Assembly (NCBI GenBank): GCA_002633025.1
Contig: NMRB01000279.1
Location: forward strand, 342,389 to 406,388
Source: Notospermus geniculatus
Taxonomy: Eukaryota; Nemertea; Pilidiophora; Heteronemertea; Lineidae
Direction: 5' to 3'
Length of the DNA: 64,000 bases
Both the position numbers and the translations under genes were made by a program. Within the stretch, counting starts at the first letter, position 1, and each line of letters starts with the position of its first letter. The notes under the pieces were generated by a model. That model was not told the DNA's origin. It made no database searches and saw only the letters and a program-made list of their open reading frames with translations. Positions 22,195 to 34,408 of the stretch are shown here, piece by piece.

Positions 22195-22367
22195 CAGGGG
22201 CGGATCCACGATTTCGGAAAAGAGGGGGCGGACTGTGCTAGAAACATTGAAATCTGCAGTGAATTTCAATGATTTGCTCCAAATTTCAGAACTTCACGGT
22301 CAATTTTACAGATTTGTTGGTCAAAAGGGGGGGGCACACTGGATGCGCCCCCCTGGATCCGCGCCTG
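22195..22367. mobile_element. 173-bp MITE, CAGGGGCGGATCC...GCGCCTG, with 5-bp target duplication
   Basis: The termini are CAGGGGCGGATCC and, read inward from the right, CAGGCGCGGATCC. The flanks are ATCAA at 22190-22194 and 22368-22372. The centre GAAACATTGAAATCTGC..ATTTGCTCCAAATTTC is shared with the copies at 11765-11934 and 51261-51431. No coding capacity. Confidence 0.85.
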
Positions 22368-23020
22368 ATCAACCAGTGGTAAATTTTTATACCACAAATC
22401 CCACCATAACCATGGGTGTGTACCAAGCTGAATATATCACAGATAAGACCTGCTATAAAGCCAGTTACAAAGAAACTTAGGCTTAACCATCCATTAACGT
22501 CCCTCTCCCTCAGTCCAATAATCAATAGGAACAAACCCTGGCAAAAGCGACCATTCCTTTTTACCCTTAGTTTATAGCCTGGCCCTAAGACATCCATCAG
22601 TAAATCCCCTGTCCTTAGAGCTTATACTCCACCTCAGTATCGGCTTCCAACTGCCACAAACACATCCCACTGAGGAGTTTCCGTTAGATTCAGGACGGTT
22701 TGGGTCTTCTCACAAAGATAAAGAGACATCAAAAGGCCAAAAAGATATTAGTATCCCCTAAACTTTCTTTTGGTGCAGTGGAAACATCGGTGTCTCTCAC
22801 CGCTGAAGTTCCAGGTGTGATCCCAAGTAACACCCCATTTTCATGATAGGAAGGGCAACTATCTTTGACAGTGCCAGCTTTCTCCCTGGCCCTCTGTTGT
22901 CCTCCTGCGGTCTATTTGGGCAATATTGTCTATAGAGCCAATAATGCCGTTACTGGCGCTCAGCTCTCAACTCAGTACAATGTTTCTTTACTGCCCTTTG
23001 TCCCGAACGTTAAAAAGAAT
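22368..23020. other. no recognisable gene
   Basis: Nothing recognised; short open frames only. Confidence 0.4.
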
Positions 23021-23307
23021 AAAGTTTAGGGGTTTAGAGTCTGATAAGAGATGTAATCATAGATGTTATCATCTGAATTTACACTTCAACCCCAGTCTAT
23101 CCTGAAAACTTTCAGTAGAACTCAGATGAGCTGCTCATTCAGTGCTACAATCCGAGCATTTCCGACAGGTACCCATTTATACACCTGGGTGGAGAGAGGC
23201 CAGTGAGGCAAAGAGACTTGCCCAAAGTCTTACGCCCAGTGGTATTCGAACCTGTGACCCTCTGACTGCTAGTCGGAGATGCGAACCACAACACCACCAT
23301 GGCTCCA
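23021..23307 (-). mobile_element. SINE-A copy
   Basis: Head at the right (GGAGCCATGGTGGTGTTGTG), then the body CCACCCAGGTGTATAAATGG, core GAGCAGCTCATCTGAGTTCT and an AAACTTTA-containing tail. Co-linear with the other copies. Confidence 0.85.
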
Positions 23308-24117
23308 GGGTAAGGGCCAAACCCACGTGGGTTACTGAGGGAGCACTCAAATCCTCAAGAGCCTGTATTGACGAATTAAAAGATTTGCATCTTTTGGTGG
23401 GCAGGTGGATTTGGTGAGGAATGGTTTTCACGCAGGGTTTCAGTAGACAAGGGTTCAGCGGTTAGGTTCTCCAGATGCCCCCTTCTCCCTTTCCTCCTTG
23501 TTTCGTTTTCCAACAATGTTTATGGCTAATTTTCCCCCAATCCTCCCTGAAACTCAATGAAGAAGAGACAGGCCGTTGAGGACAAGATCAGTAGAAATTT
23601 CTAATGTTCCATTATCTTCTTAAAACTGCTATCAAGAGGCCACATTTTGGGTTGTTCTCTGGTAAAATCTCCTCCGGCTATATCGGTCTAATCCCTTTGT
23701 TGTTCACCAATTGATCTGCAGGGAACAGCAAAGAATGGGCGCCACCTGTCTAAGCTTCTTACCGCTAACTATCCCCGACATAAAAACCTACTCAAAATCG
23801 AAAGGACATCAAGGACCGATAAATGTGGACCTAATCTTGTACTTAAAAATATCGACATTCTCTGCTTTGTAGACAAAGCATCTGCTCTGCGAAGCCAGAA
23901 AAACTTTATCACTTTCCATCATTCGCTCATTACGCTCTTCAAGGAATAAAATTTGTGGTGGAGTTGGCTGAATTGTGGCACTCCAGTTATTACTTCACCG
24001 TCAATTTGCTTCCATGGATGTCACTGATCACCAAACTTGGGTCCTTTCCAGGCCAATTCCATGAACGTACTTCGAATCCATGAACCTACTTCTGATTGTA
24101 CGAGTAGACCTCACATC
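23308..24117. other. no recognisable gene
   Basis: Nothing recognised in this stretch. Confidence 0.4.
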
Positions 24118-24262
24118 ACACCTCAAGCTACTCATGTTCCTCACTTGGATGGGGTCTTTCACTTGCCCTTGCAAAGGCACAAGGCACCAGGGCTTACTGT
24201 CCCATGCAACGGACGTGAAGAGCCTGGAATGACAATCCCATATGGCCAGTGCTGTCTCAGAG
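24118..24262 (-). mobile_element. SINE-B fragment
   Basis: Carries the family body (CAAGCTACTCATGTTCCTCA, TTGGATGGGGTCTTTCACTT, CCTTGCAAAGGCACAAGG) up to CCCATATGGCC. Most of the tRNA-like head and the 3' tail are missing. Confidence 0.8.
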
Positions 24263-26204
24263 ATGATATTTGCTGATGTTTCCAGTCCGTCAATCTATGA
24301 TCCTAATCAAGAGCAAGGCCCCACGTGCCCCCATTTTTACACCTGCTTACTCCAGCTACCAAATATCGTCTATGGAACCATTAATGTAATATTCGGCACT
24401 CTGCCCCGATTCAATATTTTCACCCACACATACTTGTCCCTGCTCCTTAATGACCACTTAAGAGCAAGTATTGGGTTTTCTATCAGCCTGCAGCTGTCTT
24501 TTTCCAGCCAAGATGGACTGTAGTACACCAGTATGACATACTTACATCACACGCTTGCGTCTTATATGAATGGTCATGCCTTAGTTGAAAGGGTAGAAGC
24601 AGTGGAATTAATTTTTGGGAAGTAATATCGAGTAAAATCACACCATGACATGAAAATAGTGTATATTTCTTCCTGAAGTAGATGCTACAGGAAAATCATG
24701 ATAAGAACAAGGTTTGAAAGACCAACTGCTCCAGAGCACAGGCACTGCAGCCTTCTATTGTACTCCAACATAGCTGATGGGGGGAGGCACAAGTTGGGGC
24801 ACTCTTCCTTGATTTTGAATGTTTCAGAGTAGGCAACACCTCTTCAGGGGCGCAGCTAGCAGGGGCAGGGGGCATATGCTCCCCAGAGCAAAAAGGGACA
24901 AAACAAATTTTTCCTCTGAAAGGTCATTCCACTTCTTCAAGCCAAGTTATTGTGGTATCAGAGTACATGGGGAATCTGAGATGATCTAGATTTTCAATTT
25001 TTTTCCAGGGGAGGACCCCCAGACCCCCTTCCAATGTCGTCCTCCAGACTCAAGCAATTTTGTCCCCCCCCAAAGGCCACAAAAGCTAGCCATGCCCCCC
25101 TGCTCTTTATAATGCAGTGGTAGTTGACGCCTCTCCCTCCCAAACCCCGGATCTTCAGCCACCCCCATCCATGGGATTTTACTAATCCCACCAACTTTGA
25201 GCAGAAGTGGCAACCCAAACCAACAAATCTTTTAGACAGCAGATTCAAATCCACTTACTCTCTAAATCACTCCCACAAATCCCCATTTCAACCTACTGCC
25301 TCCGATATTTTCAGCTAGATGAGCCAGGAACTCCATAAATCCCTCTTGTGCATTTTGAGGGATTTTAAACCCACTGGAATTATATCAACCAGCCGATATC
25401 TGATATCTGCCCTGATGCTGATGCAAAACCTGTAACCCCATCAGGTCCAAATCTAGTCATCCCAAAAGATTTTCAAACATCTAATTGTTAAAGCCCAGGT
25501 CACACTGTGGCGACTTAGGCGGGCGAATTCCCGCGAACTAGAATGAAATGGTCCATAAATCGTCCAATGCTCGACCACTTTACCACCGGGCTCTCCTGCT
25601 TTAACCTTGAACAATATGTCAGCGATCACCTTCACTTCCCAAATCAATCACTCCAAATCAATTTACTGGTAATCAACACTGGATGGCCACCGCCCGACAA
25701 CGACCGTACCTGTCTTCATTTCGCGACAACTACCGTTCCGTCCTTCATTTTCCGACGACCACCTCATCAATTCGCTCTCCCCACAAATCTCCTCAAAACC
25801 AGCATCAATTCCATTTCCATCGATTTATCTCTCACTATAAAAGGTTTCACTTAACGTCTCAAGTCACTTAGTCTTGCACGCACCAATTGATTTTTCTAAT
25901 AGCTCTGGTCTTGAGACGGGCACTGAGGACTGTTCGTCAAAGGAACATCGCTGCTGTCCTCGCGAGGGAATCCCGTCCTTTGAACTTGTCCTTGAACCTC
26001 AACAAGGCTTCTGGCATGTCCTTGGCTCCTCCACGACACAAAGATTTCTGGACTGGAGAAGATTTTTTTGTGAATGTGTATGTTGGATGAATCACGGTGG
26101 CTATCTATTGCAAGTGATAGCAGCAAGCTGGTCAGTTCAAACTTTCAAATCAGCATCTTTGTGAAATGACAAGCAACAGGATAAAGTTGTTGCACCAGTA
26201 AGGT
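24263..26204. other. no recognised gene; one half-MITE
   Basis: 24980-25310 is C-rich on the plus strand. At 25485-25510 the sequence TTAAAGCCCAGGTCACACTG looks like the left end of a TTAA-target MITE, but no matching right end was found. An open frame at 25887-26090 (67 codons, basic) was not recognised. Confidence 0.4.
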
Positions 26205-26345
26205 TCAAAACCACACTTGCTGGGCTCTCAGAAGTACAGTACGTTGCACAATTGACCTCCCTTCCGTGCTGTGCACCATCCGGATGAGAACCTCTACCAT
26301 AGTTGACATCAGACCACAAACCCAAACTTTAACTTTTTTTAACCC
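26205..26345 (+). mobile_element. SINE-A tail fragment with an embedded MITE terminus
   Basis: The 3' part of SINE-A (GATGAGAACCTCTACCATAG, TTGACATCAGACCACAAACC, then T-rich) is preceded by a head remnant. Positions 26234-26266 carry a solo terminus (CAGTACGTTGCACAATTGAC..TCCCTTCC) of the TA-target MITE found whole at 44584-44842. Confidence 0.65.
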
Positions 26346-26364
26346 TGAACATGAGAAAGCAACG

Positions 26365-26523
26365 ATGCCAAAAAGGCCTGTGAAGAAAACAGATGATCCA
26401 TCTGACCTTGCCACGAAAAAAATAAAGCCAGGTAAAAGGGACTGGAGATTGCATGATCAGGAAGGCAGAACAATGAAGAAGGTCGTGGATAATGTTCGGC
26501 AAAAACCCTTCAAAGACTTTTAA
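26365..26523 (+). CDS. small basic ORF, unrecognised (low confidence)
   Basis: 52 codons starting MPKRPVKKTDDPSDLATKK and ending RQKPFKDF, rich in Lys/Arg, with A at -3 of the ATG. A possible splice donor (CCAG followed by GTAAAA) lies inside near 26429, so this could also be a first exon. It starts just after the poly-T of a SINE-A fragment. I do not recognise any family; chance is a real possibility. Confidence 0.2.
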   Translation: MPKRPVKKTDDPSDLATKKIKPGKRDWRLHDQEGRTMKKVVDNVRQKPFKDF

Positions 26524-26900
26524 GAAGTTGTCGAATCAAAGACAGGACTATCTCATTTCAATCTGTAGACAAGAAATGACACCTCATGCAGAGAGGCGAG
26601 TTTCCAATTGTTTTTTCTCATATATAGTGTAGGTAATATGATATTTCCACCTATTGATGGGACCGTTTGATCTACGGTCTCTCGGAGGATATCACTGTCT
26701 AGAACCAATCAACCGTTTCCTTTTTCCGTACCTATTCACCAATTTTTTGTCTGATCAATTTCTGAAACGAAACAAGGGTTGTAAATCAGTCATATGAAAG
26801 GAGCATAAACCAGTGGTTTAGTTTTTCTCAGAGTCGAAGATGGAATATTTGATGATGCTGAACAAGACCAAGACGTGTTTGATGTTGTTCTGGGCTGTAC
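26524..26900. other. no recognisable gene
   Basis: Nothing recognised. Confidence 0.4.
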
Positions 26901-27388
26901 TTGTATTTGTATTAGATTTTTGGCCGAAGCCATCGCATTATTGGCCCTGGTAAGTACGGAAGAGGCGATCTCAAGCTACTCATGTTCCTCACTTGGATGG
27001 GGTCTTTTACTTGCTCTTGCAAAGGCAAAAGGTACAAGGTACCACAGCTTACTGTCCCGACCAAGTACGGAGGAGGCCATCTCAAGCTACTCATGTCCTT
27101 CACTTGGATGGTGTCTTTTACTTGCTCTTGCAAAGGCAAAAGGTACAAGGTACCACAGCTTACTGTCCCGACCAAGTACGGAGGAGGCCATCTCAAGCTA
27201 CTCATGTCCTTCACTTGGATGGTGTCGTTTACTTGCTCTTGCAAAGGCAAAAGGTACAAGCTACCAGACGGCTTACTGTTGCATGATGTGAAGAGCCAGG
27301 GATGTTTAATCCTATATGGCCAGGGCTGATTTCGAACAGGGACCTGCCGCTTGCTAAGTGGATGTGATAACCACTAGGCTACCAAGGC
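26901..27388 (-). mobile_element. SINE-B copy with a triplicated middle section
   Basis: The tail is at 26901-26930 and the tRNA-like head at about 27320-27388. Between them a block of about 118 bp, running from GTACGGA(G/A)GAGG through CTTGCTCTTGCAAAGGCAAA to CTTACTGTCCCGACCAA, is present three times (from about 26956, 27066 and 27175). The first two block junctions are near identical (CTTACTGTCCCGACCAAGTA), which points to recent amplification inside the SINE. Confidence 0.85.
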
Positions 27389-27394
27389 TTGTTT

Positions 27395-27525
27395 TGAGAG
27401 GTCAGAGTGGTGCAATGGAGACATCCATGCCTCGTCACATCTGTGGTTCCGGGTTTGTCCCCTGTTGGACCGGCCCTTCACATGTGATACAGATGGCATT
27501 AACAGTGCCAATATGCTATGGGGGA
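27395..27525 (+). mobile_element. possible tRNA-derived SINE head, unassigned
   Basis: AGTGGTGCAATGGAGACATC resembles a tRNA box A region, and GGTTCCGGGTTTGTCCCC about 45 bp downstream resembles a degenerate box B. No second copy was recognised. It lies between a SINE-B head and a SINE-A head. Confidence 0.3.
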
Positions 27526-27532
27526 GCTATTG

Positions 27533-27823
27533 AGGAGCCCGGTGGTGTAGTGGTTCAGGCCTCCGACTAGCGGTCAGAGAGTCCCGGGTTCGAATCCCAC
27601 TGGGCATGAGACTTTGGGCAAGTCTCTTTGCCTCACTGGCCTCTCTCCACCCAGGTGTATAAATGGGTACCGGTCGGAAATGCTCGATTGTAGCGCTGAA
27701 TGAGCAGCTCATCTGAGTTCTACTGAAAGGTTTCAGCACAGACTGGGGTTAAAGTGTGAAGTCGGATGAGAAACTCCACCGTAGTTGATATCAGACGATA
27801 AACCCAAACTTTTTTTTTTTTTT
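27533..27823 (+). mobile_element. SINE-A copy, best-preserved plus-strand copy
   Basis: Head GGAGCCCGGTGGTGTAGTGG with box A-like segment, perfect box B GGTTCGAATCC at about 27589, then CTTTGGGCAAGTCTCTTTGC, CCACCCAGGTGTATAAATGG and the core GCGCTGAATGAGCAGCTCAT. The end is GTAGTTGATATCAGACGATA followed by AAACCCAAAC and a T run. Useful as the family reference for this window. Confidence 0.9.
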
Positions 27824-29599
27824 ATGGGCACTCTGGTTTCCTCCTGCTNTATTTCGATGATGATGCTGGGGGGGGGGCTGACAAGTAAATGCTGATCAGT
27901 CATTCCACGAATGCAAAAAACTTTTAAAGTTTTTGGTTTTGTGAACGATGAATGCATCATTAGCAGATCTGGGTCAGAAAAGGTGAATGCCAGTGGATAA
28001 CGCATGCTAAGACAAAGGCTGATTGTCGTGCCAATGTTGTCCTCGTGATCGTGTAATGACTGGCTCCGAAATTGTCCTGGAAATCTTGCCAAATCGAAAT
28101 CAAAATGAGCTATACGTGTAAATCCTCCACAAATGTTGTAGCAACGAACTGACACAGCATACACCTGATAATCATCGTCAAATAAGCACCTTCATCATCA
28201 GTAAGAATCATGACAACCGCAGCAGCAGCAGCTGTATTTCAAACCTTTTGATAACAATCTGCAAATAAATGCTTCCTTCAATAAAGTTTCATCATAAACG
28301 CAGCCACTGCATTCAAACTTTCACCGAGCCCTTTTCTTATGGAATGTCTAGCAGCCACCCACTAACAATATCCTTGGCATTTTGTCAAATATTTCACAAT
28401 CACTGATGAAAAATTCTGCAACTGTTCTATCGCTATACCTCCACCTTGTATAATCTTTAGTTACTCGCATCTTGGAAAAAATAGGCACCAAAATCCATGA
28501 TATTTGTCAAGACAAATAGACAAGGCCTCCTGTATGAATATTACAACACAAACCCCTGAAGCAGAGAGAACACCTGCTTCATGAACATATCATCATTCTT
28601 TCTTGTGTAAAGACAACCAAGAACTTTCTTGTGTAAAGACAACTAAGAACTTTCTTGTGTAAAGACAACTAAGAAATTGTGACTAAATCTGACAGGACAG
28701 TTTTGCCCATGGCACCATTAAATACCCAGCCCATTGTGAATTTTTCACCAAATTCCATCATATTTATGGCGCTTTACATCTTCCCTCTTTATTTTTCCAA
28801 TAAATTTTTCAATAAATGCAACAGAAGAAGTTATTTGGAGTAACATCCATTTGTTCATGTATGAATGTCATTTGTGCTCTTCCTTGCTGGGCATTCAGAA
28901 AGTTAGGCCCACCCATTCTTTGGGTGAATACTTCAATACCAAGGACATTCACGAAGCTCTTGTAACTTTATAGAGTGCATGTTAAACTATTGTTCATTTG
29001 CAGTGGGCAACCTATTGTTCACCATTAGCCTATTGTTCACCATCAGCCTGACAAAGGCTTTGTACCCTTAAATTCAAGGGCATTGTGAACAAAGTCCTTG
29101 TTCCACAACTATCTCCTGGAAAATTCCTACGGCAGAAAAAGAAAGAAATCCTTTCAACAATTTCACTGCAAGAAATCAGTTCGAAAACCTTCAAATAGCT
29201 AAGGAGGTGATACTAGAGTAACAACCGCTCTAATAAATCACCAACTTGACTAAACTCGAGTGGTAAACCTACTCCCACTGCTGCAATTTGTTAGCGTAAG
29301 ATTACGTCTCAACAACAAGCGAAACACAGGTTCCCCAAGGTAGACATTCCACTGGTCGTCATGTAGCTTGTACCGTGGTGGAAAGTGTTTTGTTTTGGCA
29401 AAATAAACACTTAGAATAATTCTCGCTGCAGCAGCAGTGAGAAGGAATGGTGATGGTAAGCCTCCCCGGGACAAGTAGTAAATTGATACGGTGCTTACGT
29501 TACATGTAGCAAATTGAGGCTACATGTAGCCATGGCAGTGGTAGCGATACCAGCTTGTTAGTGGATTGAATATCTTGTTAATAGCTTACAGGATATCTG
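27824..29599. other. no recognisable gene
   Basis: AT-rich, with one undetermined base at 27849. It contains the small minisatellite at 28597-28675 and repeated CCTATTGTTCACCAT words near 29000-29045. No gene recognised. Confidence 0.4.
28597..28675. repeat. 26-bp minisatellite, three units
   Basis: The unit CTTTCTTGTGTAAAGACAAC plus TAAGAA is repeated three times with one substitution. Confidence 0.85.
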
Positions 29600-30600
29600 T
29601 ATAGGTTATTTAGTCACATTCAGAAGCTTGTCAAGGTCTGTTGACCTCAAGGTAACTAGAGGTGACATTCTTGCATATAGCACGATGGTATGGTAAGCAA
29701 GGACTCGGTAGATGGACACTGAAGACTTCAGACCATGCTGGATGTGAAAATTGACTCCAGTGATTTCTGTATAGGGTATTTAGTCTCATTGAGAGGCTTG
29801 TCGAGGTCTCTTGACCTCAAGGAAACTCAAGGTGACATTCTCACACAGCAAAAAGATGTCGTCGTGAGCAAGGATTCTGAAGAGGAAGAGGGTCCTGAAG
29901 ACCCTGAAGATTTCGGACCATGCTGGATGTCAAAATTGATCTGAAGGAAATGCAAGGTGTTCTTGCCTGGCAAGATGGTGGTGAGCAAAGATTAAGTAGA
30001 CAGATCCTGGAGATTTCTGACCATACTGGATGTCAAAGTTGATCCGGAGAAACACAAGATGTTCCTGCATGCCAAGATGGTGGTAAGCAATGACTCGGCA
30101 GATAGACCCCGAAGATTTCTGACCATGCTGGACGTCAAAATTGATCCCAAAGCAAACTCAGGATGTTGTTGCCTGGCAAGACGGTGGTCAGCAAGGATTC
30201 TACAGACAGCTGAAGACTTCTGACCACGCTGGATGTGAAAATTGATCTGAAGGAAACGGAAGGTGTTCTTGCATGGCAAGATGGTGGTGAGCAAAGACTA
30301 AGTAGACAGATGCTGGAGATTTCTGACCATACTGGATGTCAAAATTGATCGAAAGAAAAACAAGATGGCAAGATGGTGTGGTAAACAAGGATTCAGTAGT
30401 TGGATCCCTAAGTCTTCTGACCATGCTGGAATTTAAATGATTCTGTAGCGTGGTTGAGCTGATATGTGCTGTATCCTTTATATCTTAGTTTGACATTCTA
30501 CTCAAAAGTACATCAAATGTCAAACATTGCAGGATATTGGAGGCAAAAACTCAACAGATCCGTGAAGTTTTTGACCATGCTGGAATTCAATTGTTCCCCG
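29600..30600. repeat. tandem satellite-like array, unit about 100 bp
   Basis: TTTCTGACCATGCTGGATGT or close variants recur near 29733, 29918, 30016, 30117, 30217, 30325, 30418 and 30576. They are separated by TGATC.GAAGGAAA.GCAAGG and CAAGATGGTGGTGAGCAAGG variants. Spacing is about 100 bp in the middle and irregular at the edges. Open frames here are translations of the repeat. Confidence 0.8.
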
Positions 30601-31103
30601 TAATATACATAGTATGGCTGAGCCGATATGTGCTGTATCCCACATGCCTTAGTTACGGTACACATTCTCAATGAAAAGCATGTCAGAACAAAAACCCGAA
30701 CTTTTCTGCCGAGGAATTTCATCAACTGGATGGAACTGTTCAAGAATCTCCAAGCTGTTGTAATAGAATTCACCATCAGTTGAAAAATTCACAGTTCTTA
30801 TTTAAACTGCAGGCCAACCATGCCAATTTCCATTGGCCATGAGTCAAGACATCCTGTCACCCAAATGATTAGGTTTGTTCAGTTCAAAAGGTTCATTCAT
30901 TCGAAGAAAATCATGGCAAGTTTTATTGCTTATGTAAATCGCTGTAGATTTCTGACTCCCAGTTTATTCAGGGACAAACCAGGTTAAGTCAAACGTGTGA
31001 AAACTGACAAGGTCCTGATTTTGAAATGTTGTGTTGCCAGACAGGAGAATCCGCCATCGAGTCTGCTGAGAATTGGATGCGAGATAACACTGACTTGAAA
31101 ATT
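30601..31103. other. no recognisable gene
   Basis: The first part shows faint echoes of the preceding array; nothing else recognised. Confidence 0.4.
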
Positions 31104-31540
31104 ATTTGTATTCAATTTTTTCATCAGGGCCGAAGCCATATTGGCCCCGGTGAGTACGGAAGAGGCCATCTCAAGCTACTCATGTTCCTCACTTGGATGG
31201 GGTCTTTTACTTGCCCTTGCAAAGGTACAAGGTACAAGGCACCATGGCTTACTGTCCCATGCGATGGACATGAAGAGCCGGGAATGAAATCCTATTCATC
31301 GTATCCATGACGTAGGCCTAGGCCTACATCGTTCTGTGACGTTGCGTGTTTTGCCCACCAACTTTCTTCAGTGAAGCAATGAATTTTGCCCACCACCTTT
31401 GCGTCATTACGGCGACGTCAGCAATGGCGGACACTGTTGGAGTTACGACGTGGAAACAATGAATATGGCCCGGGCTAGATTCAAACCCGGGACCTGCTGC
31501 TTGCTGAGCGGACGTGACAACCACTCGCTATCAGGGGCTC
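31104..31540 (-). mobile_element. SINE-B copy, split by a 167-bp MITE
   Basis: Body at 31104-31295 (GAAGAGGCCATCTCAAGCTA, TTGGATGGGGTCTTTTACTT) and tRNA-like head at 31465-31540 (box B-like GGTTTGAATC on the minus strand). The two parts join exactly across 31296-31464. Confidence 0.85.
31296..31462. mobile_element. 167-bp MITE with TCATCGTATCCATGACGTA terminus, copy 1
   Basis: Inserted in a SINE-B with AT on both sides (31294-31295 and 31463-31464). The left terminus is perfect, the right one carries substitutions. It shares TTTTGCCCACCA, TTCTTCAG..AAGCAATGAA and GACGTCAGCAATGGCGGACA with copy 2 at 57474-57638. Confidence 0.85.
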
Positions 31541-31863
31541 CTCATTGGATGACCTGCGACTACCCAAAAGATTCAGACCTCTTCTCGAAGTCTTCAAAAT
31601 GATATACAGCTGATAGAAATCTCACCTGAACTCGGGAACAGTTTATCATGTCCACTGGCAGCATATATATTGGAAATTATGGAAAATACCAATTCCCCGG
31701 ATATCCTAAATAAGCATTTATTATTGTAATGATAAACTGGGAAACTTGACCGAAGAAACAGGTTAAGGGACTTGGATCTTGGACAAGATTTTTGTGTTGA
31801 TAACTGAATGTTGTATCAGGAAGAAATAAGGACTGGATGCTATGTCTGAATCTTGGGATTTGA

Positions 31864-32130
31864 GGAGGCCTGACAGCCTAGTGGTTATGTCCGCTTAGCA
31901 AGTGGCAGGTGCGTCCCAAGTTCGAATCCGGCCTGGGCCATATGGGATTAATCATGCCTGGATCTTCATGTCCATTGCATGGGACAGTAAGCTGTGGCAT
32001 CTGTGGTGCCTAAGTGCCTTTCAAGGGCAAGTAAAAGACCCCATCCAGGTGAGGAGCGTGAGTAGCTTGGGATGGCTTCTTCTGTACTTACCAGGGCCAA
32101 ATGCTTTCACTTGGCTTCAGAGCCCTGATC
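31864..32130 (+). mobile_element. SINE-B copy, full length, plus orientation
   Basis: Head GCCTAGTGGTTATGTCCGCT, box B-like AGTTCGAATCC, then GGCCATATGGGATTAATCAT, GCATGGGACAGTAAGCTGTG, AAGTAAAAGACCCCATCCAG and GTACTTACCAGGGCC near the 3' end. One of only two plus-oriented SINE-B heads in the window. Confidence 0.88.
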
Positions 32131-32157
32131 GTACAGCAATACACCGTATTTTTCGTT

Positions 32158-32211
32158 GAGTTATCTGCTGAGCAAACGGTCTCGAATGACTTTTTGCTCA
32201 GCAGATAGCTC
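32158..32211. repeat. short hairpin
   Basis: GAGTTATCTGCTGAGCAAA pairs with TTTGCTCAGCAGATAGCTC around a loop of about 16 bases. Confidence 0.6.
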
Positions 32212-33989
32212 CAGTTTGCGACAGGCTTAAGGATTCATTCTATCAAACATTAGCCAAAGTTAGGCTAAAGCATCTGAAGAATATTCTAAACATGGGTTCG
32301 AATGCAAGCTCTCACGCACGAACTGTGCACCAAATGCCCAGAAAGAAAACTCTGGCAACACCAGGATTTCCCCATCAGCATGAGTCAGGTTCAGTTGAAC
32401 TGGTGGAATATCCCACGTCTAGACTGGCGATGAAGTGATATGCAGTTCTTTTATAGTGATGACAAGATGTCTGCATATTGCAGCGTAATAGCAAAGAAAG
32501 AGTATCTGAAGAGGTCCAAGTTCAGATGAATTCTGTCCTTCAGTAATATAAGACAGGCCAGGTCAGATCCACCAGAAAATCCAATGAAACGTAAAATCTG
32601 TTGACTGGAATCTCTGTCTAAATCATTGATTACAGAAGTGATTTTATCCCAGCAACCACTTATAGTGCCTCAGTTTCATTCAGTGCCGGCACTTATAACT
32701 GTTTCCCCGACAAGAATCTGCATAACTGCATGCGAATTCACTCAAAGATCACTTGAACCATTTCTAAGATATTTGAAACTTGGCAAAGCTGTTGCATCAC
32801 GAGCCATTCTCATTCATTGGTTTATTAAAGGGTTTCTTTCTAAGTCAACCATGCTGTTTTGTCATCCTTCCACCAGATGGCTCTACTGGTCACAGATGAG
32901 CTCCAAAATTGCAGCACTGCTATTTATATTTGCTTTGTTTGGTGATGGCGACAAAGAACTGTTTTGCTTCTGCAACATTTCCAGGAATTCCTCTGACATA
33001 TAGAAACTTTCCAAAACAATTTGGCAAGTAGGGCAATCGCAACATTTCAACATGGGTATTTTTTTTCTCGAGTTGATTGGACAAGAAAGGAATCAAAACC
33101 ATCATTGCTGTGGTTAGCAAGTTATGCGGAAGTACCTACTGTCACGTTACCGCAGTGCACTGAACATCATTGCCTGATGACAAACAAAGTATAACAATAG
33201 ACTAAACAATGGTATGACAAGAATATTAGTAGGCCCTAATATTTCAGTACTTTCAATGCACCTGATATATGTGACCCAATATAGCAAAAGTAGGCACTTG
33301 TCAAAACCTTACAACACAATAGCTGAAATGTATGTCTCGGCAGGTCGACATTATTGGACAGCAGTGATAATAGTTGAGTAAACTGATGACCAATGATGAT
33401 CACCTGCAACTTTACACCTTATTGTGGAAGGGTTTTTTGTGCATGCATTTTGGCATCCCATTTTAAACAAATTTCTGGGGGTGCCCCCCTTTCCGGAAAT
33501 CCTGGATCCACCCCTGGATGGCCACCCAAAGTGAGCTTGGTTTCATATCAGTTCAAAAGATACCACAACTGTTTTTCAAGAATTATGGAAAGATTACAAG
33601 ATATTTCTTCTCCAACATGAAATGATTGCACTCTAGCTTGTTGATATTGTGGTCTCCTCTTTGCACACCAAGAGATTTATCCAGCTTTTTTGTTTGAAAC
33701 TCTGCAGAAGTGTACCCCAAGGCATTTTTGAGTTCAATTCTGATAAAGTCGCAGCTTATCTCAATCCTTCTGTATCACAAGACATAAAACATGACAGAAT
33801 TGTGAAGCACAATTTTGAAAAAAAGTTCCTAAAACTTTTTGCATCTGTATCTTGTCCGACAAGAATTCCAGGTGAAGACTTTCACATTGAGAATTTCTAA
33901 GACGAAGATGTTTTCAACAGATAAGTTTAGAGTTAATGCAACACATATTGAATGAAACTAGCAGGAAAATATACCACAGGCTTTGCTAG
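32212..33989. other. no recognisable gene
   Basis: Open frames of 125 codons (32626-33003) and 83 codons (33649-33900) have no recognised family. A MITE-end fragment lies at 33478-33518 (CCGGAAATCCTGGATCCACC). A segment of about 42 bp at 33360-33405 is shared with 52425-52467. Confidence 0.4.
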
Positions 33990-34400
33990 GAGCTGCCCTC
34001 AACTCTATCCACAGCAGCACATCAGTAATGACTTCATCACTAAGCACTTGCTAGCATCTGGAAAGGCCTGGCAGCATTTTTTTGAGTCTGCAGCAGATGG
34101 GCTGCATTTTCGATCCCCTTAGACGTGGATTAGGAACTGTCTCAATGCTATCCACAGTCTAGCAGCAGCATCAATAATGACTTCATTACCAAGCACTTGC
34201 TGGCATCTGGCAAGTCCTGGCGAAGTATCTTTCCAATCCTACGTAGTAGATCGGCTGCTTTCCAAATACTGTCCAAACCCAATGACCCTCAGTAGGATCA
34301 TAAGTAACAATTTGATTATTCTGCACTTGCTGGCATTTGGCAAGTCCTGTCAGCATCTTTCCAAGTCTACTACAACACACTGGCTCTTCCAGATCCATAA
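33990..34400. repeat. degenerate tandem repeat, unit about 150 bp, about three units
   Basis: AAGCACTTGCTGGCATCTGG recurs near 34050, 34190 and 34322. It is preceded by TATCCACAG..AGCAGCA..TCA.TAATGACTTCAT blocks and followed by CAAGTCCTGGC.AGCAT.TTTCC. Confidence 0.65.
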
Positions 34401-34408
34401 ATTACACC

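Noticed and set aside
26875-27329. Open frames of 97-138 codons on both strands with three near-identical repeats
   Set aside because: They translate the triplicated SINE-B block.
27533-27605. Functional tRNA gene in the SINE-A head
   Set aside because: Box A and B are present, but the acceptor and anticodon stems do not pair as a tRNA and the sequence continues into the SINE body shared by several copies.
28597-28675. CRISPR-like regular repeats
   Set aside because: Head-to-tail minisatellite without spacers, in an animal genome.
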